NCBI GenBank assembly: GCA_003255065.1
Contig: QAOA01000648.1
Span: forward strand, 417,072 to 481,071
Length of the DNA stretch: 64,000 nucleotides
Source: Cercis canadensis
Lineage: Eukaryota > Streptophyta > Magnoliopsida > Fabales > Fabaceae
Direction of reading: 5' to 3'
Numbering within the stretch: position 1 is the first letter of the stretch; each line of letters begins with the position of its first letter. A model generated the notes under the pieces. The model ran no database searches and was not told where the DNA came from. It saw only the letters and a program-made list of their open reading frames with translations. Of the stretch, positions 12,001 to 24,000 are shown in pieces. The position numbers and the translations under genes were made by a program.

Positions 12001-15000
12001 TATCTTACTTATGTATATTATATGTTTAATATATGTATGTCAATCACAATTCAACCAAGTCAGACCGTTGAATCATGAACTACTCCCTTAATAGTTTAAT
12101 AATGGTTGTCCGAATTTCATAACATTGATGTTGTTACATTATTGTAGAATTATGTTATTTTGAACTTTTGTTTTCGATAGATGATAGAAAAAGAATAGGG
12201 TATATTTGATTTTTTATAATTGATTTTATGCATTCAAATGAAGGTGGTAAATGATATATTTAAAGAAGATGGGGAAGTGTAGATTACATTGCATTTAAAG
12301 TTGTACATTTTTCATGCTATAATTAGGAGATATGTACATTAAGGGGCTTTTGGGAGTAATTATTGTAGGTCATAATAGGGGTTAAAATCAAACTTATTTC
12401 TTTCAACGAATAAATGAGAACAAATCTTGCTTTTTAAGTGAAATCATGTAACATTAGCTGTTTTGGTTACATTTTTCGTAAGCTGTCAATAATTTTCCCC
12501 TTCAATATTGAAGCTGCCTTCTGCTAACTTGTAATTCATCGTATTATATAATTCTTTTTAATTTTGTGTTTTATTTTTCTTTTATTTTTAATGCTGTTAT
12601 CTGTGTCCATCATCTGGTTGAGTTTTAAAGTAATAGACACTTTAATCTACTTTTAGGTGCGACTAGAAGGCACCAATTGGTCATTTCCTATTCAAATTAT
12701 AAGAGAAGACACAATTTCTCTTGTTTTGAGGAGGCACGATGGTACTCTTAAATTTTTGAGGGCTGAAATCCGTGGATATGAAGAAGGATCACGCTTTATT
12801 GTTGTATTCCGCCTTGGGTCAACTGATGGTCCTATTAGGTACAGATAAGCATATATGGACTGGTCCATTCATATTTCCTGTCCATATAAGAGCATGACAT
12901 ATTATTCAAGTATGGTCATCTAAGTTTTCTTAGGAGTATTATTATTGTCCAATAAGTCCATATCTTCAGATACAAAATCTCTACTTTGCACACTTTGCTT
13001 GAATTATCATAATGCATCTTTATCTAAGGAACATATTATCAATGTGCTTCCTTTTTTTTGTTTCATTTGAAGCATTGTATTTAGGTTTAGATTATGCAAA
13101 ATACACTTGTTGTATTTGATAAAAATTTATCGATGTCTTATGTGTAAATATTCCTTAGATTTTTATTTGAACATTTTTTTCTTGTGTGCATTTTGAAATT
13201 GTATAGATAACAAAATATAAGGCAAATGAGTTAACAAAATTAATGGGCAATAGGTGCATAACAAATAAATAAGACATTAGGATCACTTAGATCTCTGTTT
13301 TCTATAAATGAAGGTATTTTGTACGAGTAAAAGTTTATGCATATCCTTGTTTTCATTCATGGTCTGGATGTGTATGCGAGCATTGGTATGTTATATTGAA
13401 CCCATGTTTAGTTTTCCTTCCATAATTGAGATAGGAAAGCATAAAAATGCACGGATACATCAACAGACACACACACACAAAAAAACAACAACAACAACAA
13501 CAACTTCTTGTAGATATGTAGGTAAAACTGTAACACAAGATCTGTTAGAGGTTACATGTTAGATGGAATAAATTGGCATATCCCTGTCTGTCTGACTGAA
13601 TCAGAGTGACTACTTAAGTGTCTGCAATCTTGCTTGTGTCTCTTTCTTTGTAAGAAAGACTAACTTTTGATTGGAACAGAATTGAGAACAGAGCAACTAA
13701 CAAGGCAATCAGCATTCGGCAGTCTGGATTTGGTGAAGATGCCTGGATTCACTTGCAACCTCTTTCAACATCAAATTTTTCTTTCGAAGATCCATATGGT
13801 CAAAAGTTTTTAGATGCTAAGCTTAGCGATGACGATTCGATTGCAATTTGGAAACTTGATTTGGGGAGGACTGGATTATATTCTTCAGATTTTGGACTGC
13901 AATTCCATGTTATGGAAGAGGGGGATATAATAGTTGCTAAGTTCAGAGATGATAGGATACTGAATTCAAGTTCATATGAAGAGATTAGAGGTCCAATTCA
14001 TGGTGGAAACTGGGAAATTCCTGGCGTTCAGACTGAGACTCATACCAGTGCTACACCTTTTGAGCTCTTAGTTGAGTTTGGGGTGGTTGGCATTTCTATT
14101 ATCGACTATAGACCAAAGGAGCTCTCCTACTTATACTTGGAAAGGATCTCTTTATCATATTCAACCGGCTATGATGGTGGAAGGACAAGCAGGTAACAGC
14201 TTTTGTTTAGTCATTCCAATATCATTTGTCTTTTCGATGTTGGGCATGGCAACCTATGCAGGATAATCATTATATGCTCTATGCATAACCTTATATGTAT
14301 TATTCATATATGGGCGACATGCTTTTAGCTGGTACCATAGTTATTTTGGGACTTGCCAAAATTAATTTTTGAGAAATGTTGTGTTTCATAGGTTCAAGCT
14401 GATATTTGGTTACTTGCAATTGGACAACCAGCTCCCTCTAACATTGATGCCAGTGCTCTTGGCGCCAGAGCAAGCTTCTGATGTGCAACACCCAGTGTTC
14501 AAGATGACTATAACAATGCAGAATGGGAATAAAGATGGAATTCAAGTTTACCCATATGTGTATATAAGGGTATGCTTTGTTGAATTTTATGCCTAAAATG
14601 TAATATTTTATTTTTCTCTGATGAATTTTTATTTGAAGCATATATTATCTATGACCTCTTTAAAGCTGTTTGACACTATAGGTAGCTGACAAGTGTTGGA
14701 GGCTTGACATTCATGAACCTATCATCTGGGCTATTGTGGACTTCTACAATAATCTACAGCTAGATCGTTTTCCTAAAAGTTCTACTGTCGCAGAAATTGA
14801 CCCAGAGATACGTTTTGAGTAAGATTCTTGTTTTTCCGATTCTCTTACCTAGAAATGGCAGTGTTATCAATTTATATACTGAAGGATTATTATACAACTC
14901 TAGTTGGTAAAAGTTATCTGGTTACTTATAAGAGTCTCCGTATTAGCTGGACTTTCATCTCTCAATCAGCCACAGCTTCCTGATGTGCATGTAAATAATA

Positions 15001-18000
15001 TGTTTGGGAGCATCTTCTAGCAAAGAATTGATAACCTGAAGCTTGCATAAATGCTAAATACTTTCTGACGCCATTGTGGGAGAAATAGGGAAGCAAGAAA
15101 AGAATTGGTTGCATTGGTCACATTTCTCTTATATGGCTACTTTCAGTTATGGTGCATTAACCATGAATTTGCATCTCATTGTTGCATCTATTAATCTCTA
15201 ATGGATCTACAGATCTTTGGCATATATCCCACATAAAAATTTTAACTTCAAAAATGTGTAAAGTACCCCACTCAAAAGTTTCGATGCAAATCATGACATA
15301 ATCACGCTTACAAAAACTTTAAAAGCAGCGATGACCATCGGAAGTTAATATATTGATCAGTTTTAGTAGAAGCTTTCATCCATTTTTAGCATGCAAAACA
15401 TGAAGCCGCTGAGCAAAGGATTCTATAGATTCAGATGAGTGAGATGGAAAAGATAGGGGATATAAGGTCAATGCATTGGCAAAGGGGACAGACAATGGAC
15501 AATCTCAAAGGGGCTCCTTCCATCAGACCAATTGAACAAAGAGGCTTAAGGAAAGAATTCTCCTTGTTATCTTTCTAATCTCGGATTTACAGAATATATA
15601 CACTAAAGTCAGCCTAATTCTAGGAGTTATAAAAGGAAAGATTGAGGAAATTACTCCTAACCTACCAAACCTATCAATTAGGGATTCCCTGATTAGTAAA
15701 CACATTTACAGCACAATTACAGCTAATTACATTAAATTCCTAATCACATTAAATGCTAATAAATGACCCGAGATACTCTCCAACACTCCCCCTCAAGCTG
15801 GTGAATAGATATCAATCATTCCCAGCTTGCCAACTAAAAATTCAAATTCTGGTTTGGATAATGCCTTGGTATGAATATCTGCTTCCTGCTGCCTTGTTGG
15901 AACATAGGAGATATGTATTGCCCCTGAATCAATTTCATCTTTAATAAAACTCTTGTCAATTCTCACATGTTTCATCCGGTCATGTTGGACAGGATTGTGA
16001 ACTATGCTTATTGCTGATTTGCTGTCACTGTACAGCTTCATAGGACCTTTTCTAGGGAATTTTAGGCATGCTAAAATTCTCTCAATCCAAATTAGTTCAC
16101 ATACTCCTTGTGCAATTGCTCGGTACTCTGCTTCAGCAGTACTCCTTGCCACCACTGATTGCTTTTTGCTTCTCCATGTAACAAGATTTCCCCACACTTT
16201 TGTGCAATAGCCTGTTGTGGACTTACTGTCTTCCGATCCAGCCCAGTCAACATCTGCAAATCCTTCAACAGCTTTTTCATTTCCTTTCTTAAACAGAATT
16301 CCCTTGCCTGGAGTTCCCTTGAGGTACTTTAATATTCTGTTGGCTGCGTCCATATGCCTTTTGGTAGGGCAATGCATAAACTGACTTATTGCACTTACAC
16401 TATGGGTAATGTCAGGCCTTGTGAGTGTGAGATATATTAGTTTTTCCACCATTCTCTGGTATCTGCCCCGGTTTACTAGAGAGTCATTATTGGTGACTTT
16501 TTGCTTCCAATTTCTTTCCAAAGGAGTAATAGCAGGCTTGCAACCAGTTTTTCCAGTTTCCCGTAGCAGGTCAAGGACATATTTTCTTTGAGTAACAAAT
16601 ATTCCCTATTTGCTCTAGGCTACCTCCATTCCAAGAAAATACCTCAAAGTTCCAAGGTCTCTAACTTGAAATTGATTCTTTAAGTGAGCCTTTAACTTTT
16701 CGATCCCTCCTGGTCATCACCAGTAATTACCATATCATCCACATATACAATGAGAATGGCCCTTTTTCCACTTCTTCCTTGCTTGATAAATAGAGAGTGG
16801 TCAGCTTGTCCTTGTGTATACCCAAGGGACTTCATTACTGAACTAAATCTGGTGAACCAAGCCCTTGGTGACTGTTTTAGCCCATAGAGATACTTTTTGA
16901 GTCTGCACACCTTGGTATTTTCACCATTAAATCCTAGAGGCATCTTCATGAACACTTCTTCTTCCAATTTTCCATTTAGGAAGGCATTTTTTATGTTCAT
17001 TTGATAGAGTTTCCAATCAAGGTTTGCAGCAAGAGAAAGTAATACCTTGATTGAGTTCATTTTTGCTACGGGGGTAAATGTCTCCTCATAATCAATGCCA
17101 TGTGTTTGAGTATATCCTTGAGCCACTAATCTTGCCTTGTATCTCTCCACATCTCCATTTGGTTTGAACTTTACAGTGAATATCCATCTACACCCCACCA
17201 CCTTCTTTCCTTGTGGAAGATCAACTATTTCCCAAGTATTATTTTTCAATAGGCCATCCATTTCTTCTTCAACTGCTGCCTTCCATCTAGGATCTTGAAG
17301 TGGACTATGAATGTCCTTTGGAATGTCTACACTGTCAACTTTTGCAGTAAAGGCCCTATACTCATGAGACAGTTTTGTATAAGTTAAGTGATTAGACAAA
17401 GGGTATTGAGTGTACTTTCTTACCCCTTTTCTAAGGGCAATTGGGAGGTCAGAATTATCAACTGGCTTCGTACCCTCACTTGTGGAATATGGACTTAGCT
17501 CCGGTTCCAATGATTGAGCAGCTTGGGGAGCTTTTGGCCTTCTTGAATAAACCTGAATTGGTTCATTGGTGATTGGTTCTCCCCCTTGATGCAATCCTTG
17601 ATCATGTCCCATTAAGGAGGGACTTGGAATTGGACTGTTTGAAGGTGTGGGTGTAGGTGTAGGTGGCTCTTGGTAACACTTGTACCCTTTTTGTGTGGAA
17701 GAGTATCCTACAAAGATGCATTTGACTGCCTTAGGGTCAAGTTTTCCTCTATGAGGGTTGTGATTGTAAACGAATACCATGCAACCTGTTAATTCTGGTA
17801 AAACTATATGTATTTCATTCATAGGACCATCATATATATACATAGGCTAGCCCCTATAATCAAGCTATCTAATTCCTATAATTACGCTTCCTATAATTAA
17901 GCTATATTACCATATTTACATCCTGTAACAGCTATCTAGAATCTTTCCATATTTACATTCTATAACACAACCAAATACCTTTAGGGGCAGAGAATGAAGG

Positions 18001-21000
18001 AGATGAACTATGGGAAAGGTATCTAGTAGGCAGCTGATAGGAGTACAAAGATTGAGTGGTTTTGATGGTAATCTATTGATGAGGTTGGTGGCTGTGAGGT
18101 TAGCTTCTCCCCAAAATTTGTTTGGAACATTGTTAGCAAACATTAAGGAGCGGGCTACCTCTAAAAGGTGTCTGTTCTTGCGTTCAGCAACCCCATTTTG
18201 TTGGGGGCTGTAAACACACGAACTTTGGTGAAGAATCCCATGATTAACGAGGTAATGGGTTAGGTCATTGGTGAAGTATTCCCTTCCATTGTCACTACGG
18301 AGGATTTGGATTTGGGATTGAAAAACAGTGGAAATATATTTATGAAACTGTTTAAAAATGGTGGTTGCTTCTGATTTTTCTTTCATTAGATAAACCTAAC
18401 AGACCCGAGTATGGTCATCAATGAAAGTGATAAACCATCTTCAACCCGTAAGGGAAAGTTCTCGGGCTGGACCCCAAATATCACTATGTATGAGATGGAA
18501 TGGTTTTGTTGCTTGATATGAATGAGGGGAATATGTTTTTCTTGTTTGTTTAGCAACAATGCAATGTTCACAATGAAAGCTAGAAATATCTTTATTGATG
18601 AATAAGTGGGGATACAACGATTTAAGGTAAGGAAAGCTAGGGTGACCAAGGCGTTTATGCCATAGTATAAGTTCAGAATTGGACACAGTAGATAATGAGA
18701 CACTTTCAAGTGATTGAGTTTTGGAGGAAGAACCAGTAGGACAGAGAAAATAGAGGCCATCACGCTCCTTAGCACTACCAATCATCTTCCCTGAAGATAG
18801 GTCCTGAAATACACACAAAGAAGGAAAAAATGTTACTGCACAATTTCGGTCTTTGGTGAGTTTACTAATTGAAACCAGATTGCATTTCAGATTTGGAACA
18901 TGTAGGACTGATTTTAAGTTTAGTCCTGAGATTTCTACAGTGCCACAACCCTTAGCCTTTACTGTTTGTCCATCTACCACAGTAATTTGAATATCATCTC
19001 CACATGTGTCATAGGTAGAGAAGGTGTCTCGACTGCCAGTCATGTGATATGATGCACCTATGTCAATGATCCAGTCTAGGTGTGTCTCGGCCTTAGTGAA
19101 AAAGGAAGAGAGTGTGTTACCTTGACGAGCCACTGCTGCACATGAAGAGGAAGGAGCATTTTCTGGTTCTGTTAGGATTTTTTGGTGGCTAAGAATTGTC
19201 TGCAGTACCTTAATCTATTCAGAAGTTAGGCTCAGTTGACCAGTTTTACTGTTGTCAATAGAAGCTTCTGCTGCAAGGGCTTTAGTGGGTTCTCTCTGAT
19301 TTCCTAGCTTCCATCCGACTGGTCTGCCATGGAGTTTCCAGCAAGTTTCCCTGGTATGATTTGTCCTGCAACAGTGGTCACACCATAGTTGCTCTCCACC
19401 TTCCTTTCTGGTTCTCTGATTTTTCTGACCGAAGAAGCTTGGCTTGTGCTGGTGAGTAGCTAGGGCTGAACTGAGTGTGGATGCATCTGGTTCAGCAGAG
19501 GAGAGGTTGAGCAGCATAACTCGTTTTCTGCTTTCTTCCCTTCTAACTTCAGCAAAGACTTCTCTAATTGTAGGGAAAGGTTTCTGTCCTAATAACCTTC
19601 CCCTGATTTCATCTAGGTCTTTGTTCAAACCTTGTAGGAAGTCAAAGACACGCTCCTTTTCCACCATTCGTGAGAACTGAACTCCATCTGTAGTGCAGTG
19701 CCATTTGATTTCATGGAACAAGTCCATCTCCTGCCATAACTCAGTCAAGGAGTTATAATACTCTGTGACTGATTTGTTCCCTTGTTTCATCTCCCGAAGT
19801 TTGGATCTAACCTCAAAACATTGTGAGGTATTTTTCATGTCCGAGTAGATTTCTTTGACTGCCTCCCAGATTTCATGGGCAGTCTTGCAGAACAGGTACG
19901 TTCGTCCAATTCTAGGCTCCATGGAATTAATTATCCATGTCATAACAATTGAATTTTTAGCATCCCATGTGCTGAAGTGAGGATCGGTTGGAGAGGGCAT
20001 GGAAGTATCGCCGGTGACATACCCAGCCTTCCCTTTACCCTTAAGCACTAGGAAGACAGATTGAAACCACTCTCGGAAGTTGGTTCCATTGAGTTTGTGC
20101 TAGGTAATTTGAAGGGAAGGGTTTTCGAGGGAGGGGTATGGTGAAAGGTATGGCATAGGCATACCTCTTTGATTGACAGACGAGGTAGCTTCAAGGGTTT
20201 GGTGAAGGGAATCAGCTTCAGCCATTGCTAGCTCTAATACCATGAACAAAGAGGCTTAAGGAAAGAATTCTCCTTGTTATCTTTCTAATCTCGAATTTAC
20301 AGAATATATACACTAAAGTCAGCCTAATTCTAGGAGTTATAAAAGGAAAGATTGAGGAAATTACTTCTAACCTACCAAACCTATCAATCAGGGATTCCCT
20401 TATTAGTAAACACATTTACAGCACAATTACAGTTAATTACATTAAATGCTAATTAATGACCCGAGATACTCTCCAACACCAATCAATCGAGTTGTTGTGG
20501 ACTAGATCAAATCCCAATTATCCAGTTTCTCTCTTGCTATACTCCTAACTAACAAACTCTGGTTGTTGACCTCAGTTTGACCCGCATACAGGGCTAAAAG
20601 CAGAAGGGAACTTCAGTCAGGTCCCAAAGGGCTTCCAGAAATAACAAACAAACTTAATGATAGAAACCAGAAATTCACAATGTATATATTGATAGAAACT
20701 AAGAAGAATTCTCAGAAAACAGTGAATATAATCACTCACAGAGCCTAGGGCTCCTACAGAGATTACTCTACTAGAGAGAATCCTGTCCCACACAATAATA
20801 GCTAATAACCAGAATCCTCCCCTCTGCTCACCTCCCTCCCTCATATCCGCTTCCTCTAACTAACTCATGCAGTTAGTTACATCTCAGTCCCTTTGCTTTT
20901 CTTCTTTCTCGAATATACCCTCCACACTTTGGGTCTAACCAGTGGATCCCCTAACTGATCCACTTCCTCTCTAACCAACCCATCACTAGAGCCCACAATC

Positions 21001-24000
21001 CTATCAATACCCCCTGCAGGAAGAGCAACCTTGTCCTCAAGGCTAAAATAAGGAAATTGCTGCTTCATCACTATGTCATCCTCCCATGTTGAATCTTCAG
21101 CTGCTAACCCTTTCCACTGAATTAGATATTCTTTGGAAAAACAACCAGCTTCCTTTTTGTCCCGCACTGCCCAAACTTTTTCAGGTTCTGTTGAATCTTC
21201 TACTGCCATGTCTTCGGGTAATTCTGGTGCAGCAGAAAATTGCCCCACAGCCTTTTTTAACAAGGAAATATGGAAGACAGGATGAACCCTCGAAGTAGAA
21301 GGTAATTGAAGCTTATATGTCACCTCCCCAAACTTCTCTATGATCTGAAAAGGACCATAGTATCTAGGAGATAACTTAGAGTAAATTTTCTGTGATAAAG
21401 AAGACTGCCTATGAGGTCGGAGCTTAAGATAGACCCACTCTCCTACTGAAAACTCCATTTTCTTCCTTTTTTTATCTGCATAATATTTCATTTGTTCTTG
21501 TGCCTTGCTGAGATTAAATTTCAGTTGCTTCAATGCTTCATCTCTGTCCTTGAGGTCCCTAGCCACAGCTTCTACCTTGGTTTCCCCATCCAAATACCTC
21601 ACTATAGATGGAGGTTTACGACCATAAACCATTTCAAAAGGAGTAGATCCAGTTGGAATGTAGTATTATACCACAGCTCTGCCCAAGGTAACCAATGAGA
21701 CCACTTGCTGGGCTGTTCTAAGGCAAAACAGCGCAAATATGACTCCAAACACCTATTCACCACTTCAGTTTGCCCATCCGANNNNNNNNNNNNNNNNNNN
21801 NNNNNNNNNNNNNNNNNNNNNNNNNNNNNNNNNNNNNNNNNNNNNNNNNNNNNNNNNNNNNNNNNNNNNNNNNNNNNNNNNNNNNNNNNNNNNNNNNNNN
21901 NNNNNNNNNNNNNNNNNNNNNNNNNNNNNNNNNNNNNNNNNNNNNNNNNNNNNNNNNNNNNNNNNNNNNNNNNNNNNNNNNNNNNNNNNNNNNNNNNAGC
22001 TCTGCCCAAGGTAACCAATGAGACCACTTGCTGGCCTGTTCTGAGGCAAAACAGCGCAAATATGACTCCAAACACCTATTCACCACTTCAGTTTGCCCAT
22101 CCGATTCCGGGTGATAAGCTGTACTCATCTTAAGCAAGGTACCTTGCAGTTTAAAAAGCTCTCTCCAAAAGACACTAATGAAAATGGGGTCTTTGTCACT
22201 TAGTATTGACAAAGGAATACCATGGTGCCTCACAACTTCATGCACAAAAATTGCAGCAATGCTTTTAACTGAATAGGGGTGTCTAAGTAGGACAAAATGA
22301 GCATATTTAGATAACCTATCCACTATCACCAAAATAGCATCATATCCCTTAAACTTAGGAAGTCCAATAATGAAATCCATTGAAATTTCCTCCCATACCT
22401 GATTAGGAATTGATAAAGGCTGCAGCAGTCCACTTGGGAGTGTGGCTGCATATTTCATCTTTTGACAAACTGTACAAGCTTGAACAAACTCCATCACAGC
22501 CTTCTTCATTCCCCTCTAGTACAAGTTTCCAGCCGGCCTTCTATAGGTTCGATTATAGCCTGAATGGCCCCCTGTGGCAGTAGTATGGAATTCTTCTAGC
22601 AAAATAGGAATGAGAGTGGATTTTGCAGAAATCACCATTCTGTTTTTATGCAAGAGAACCCCTTTGTGAAGGCTAAAACCTGGTCTACTGTCTGCATTTT
22701 TTTTTAAGTCAGAAATAATCTGTTGTAACTCGGAATCCATGTCTGCCTCCGATCTCAATTCTCCACCCTGCCTCCAAACTGGACCCGAAACCAATACAGC
22801 CAATTCCCCTTCAATTGGGAGCCTTGAAAGTGCATCTGCAGCTTTATTGTCTGGCCCTGGTTTGTATACAACCTCAAACTGAAAGCCAAGCAGCTTAGCT
22901 AGCCAATTCTGTTGATCAGCAGAGACAACTCGCTGTCGCAATAGATCCTTTAGGCTTTTTTGGTTTGAATACACTATGAACTCCCTCCCCATCAAATAGT
23001 GTCTCCAATGTAGGATTGACAACACCACTGCCATTAACTCTTTTTCATAAATTGATTTGGAGAGATAATTACTAGACAAGGCCTTGCTGAAATAGGCTAA
23101 GGGTTTACCATCTTGCATTAGAACTGCACCCAACCCAATACCCGAAGCATCACATTCCAAAGCAAATGGTTGTGAAAAATCAGGTAATGATAGAACTGGA
23201 GCAGTAGTGACTGCCTGCTTTAAAGCTTCAAACGCTTCTAGAGCTTCCAGCCCCCATTTAAAAGCCTCTTTTTTTGTGAGTTCAGTCAAGGGTTTAGCTA
23301 ATTTTCCATAACCCTGTATGAATTTTCTGTAGTATCCAGTCAAACCCAAGAATCCCCTAACACCCTTCACATTCCGAGGCACTGGCCAATCTATCACACT
23401 CTTTACCTTTGCTGGATCTACAGAAACTCCTTTGTTGGACAGGACATGCCCCAAGTACTCCACTTGCTGTTGGCCAAAGCTGCATTTTTTTTTGTTCACC
23501 ACAAATTGATTTTCCTTGAGCACCTGAAGAACCGTAGTGAGGTGCATTAAATGAGTACTCCAATCTCCACTATATACTAGTATATCATCAAAAAAGACCA
23601 GCACAAATCTCCGTAAGTATGGCTTGAAGATTTGATTCATTGCTGCCTGAAAGGTAGCCGGGGCATTCATCAGCCCAAACGGCATTACAAGAAACTCATA
23701 ATGTCCTTCATGGGTTCGAAAAGCAGTCTTGTTCACATCTTCCTTTCTCATTCTAATTTGGTGGTATCCCCACTTCAAGTCTAGCTTAGAAAAGAAACCA
23801 GCTCCATGTAATTCATCCATCAACTCCTCTACAATAGGAATAGGAAATTTATCCTGCACCGTCACCTTATTGAGGGCTCTATAGTCGACACACATTCGCC
23901 AGGATGCATCCTTTTTCTTCACCAGAATTACTGGACTAGAGAAAGGGCTGGAGCTATTTGCAATTATACCTTGTTGTAGCATCTCCTAGATCTGCCTTTC

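Larger units (their letters stand above)
9757..14192 (+). other. SHR-binding / VAB-like region of VPS13 (spliced)
   Basis: Segments 9757-9830 and 9995-10343 encode [17 protein letters not shown] followed by a beta-rich stretch with [18 protein letters not shown]. That phrase is the family hallmark (apolar-Tyr-Ala-Pro-Tyr-Trp, normally followed by 'NKTGLPL'). The beta-rich sequence continues through 12657-12838 and 13680-14192. In yeast Vps13 the equivalent region binds adaptor proteins that choose the membrane. Here the usual 'IVNKTG' is replaced by 'LGVARC'. Confidence 0.7.
15533..20478 (-). mobile_element. Copia-type LTR retrotransposon, structurally near-complete but broken
   Basis: A 4.95-kb element flanked by the target duplication CCAAT (15528-15532 and 20479-20483). 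Reading on the minus strand: LTR (20243-20478), primer site TGGTATTAGAGC complementary to initiator Met tRNA, gag (about 20050-19220) with a knuckle ([14 protein letters not shown]), protease ([13 protein letters not shown] near 19070), integrase (18450-17900), reverse transcriptase ([14 protein letters not shown] near 16710-16750), RNase H ([20 protein letters not shown] near 16200-16260), purine tract and LTR (15533-15785). The PR-INT-RT-RH order is that of copia. The coding region has roughly four breaks. The LTRs differ at about six sites plus small indels, which suggests an insertion of the order of a million years. Confidence 0.92.

Noticed and set aside
20617-20844. Minus-strand open frame at the gypsy 3' LTR
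   Set aside because: It is a chance frame through LTR sequence ending in a scrap of old integrase fossil; its near copy is at 26038-26262 in the other LTR.
21705-22133. Several frames spanning the block of N
   Set aside because: Their length comes from reading N as open sequence; they are not evidence of coding.
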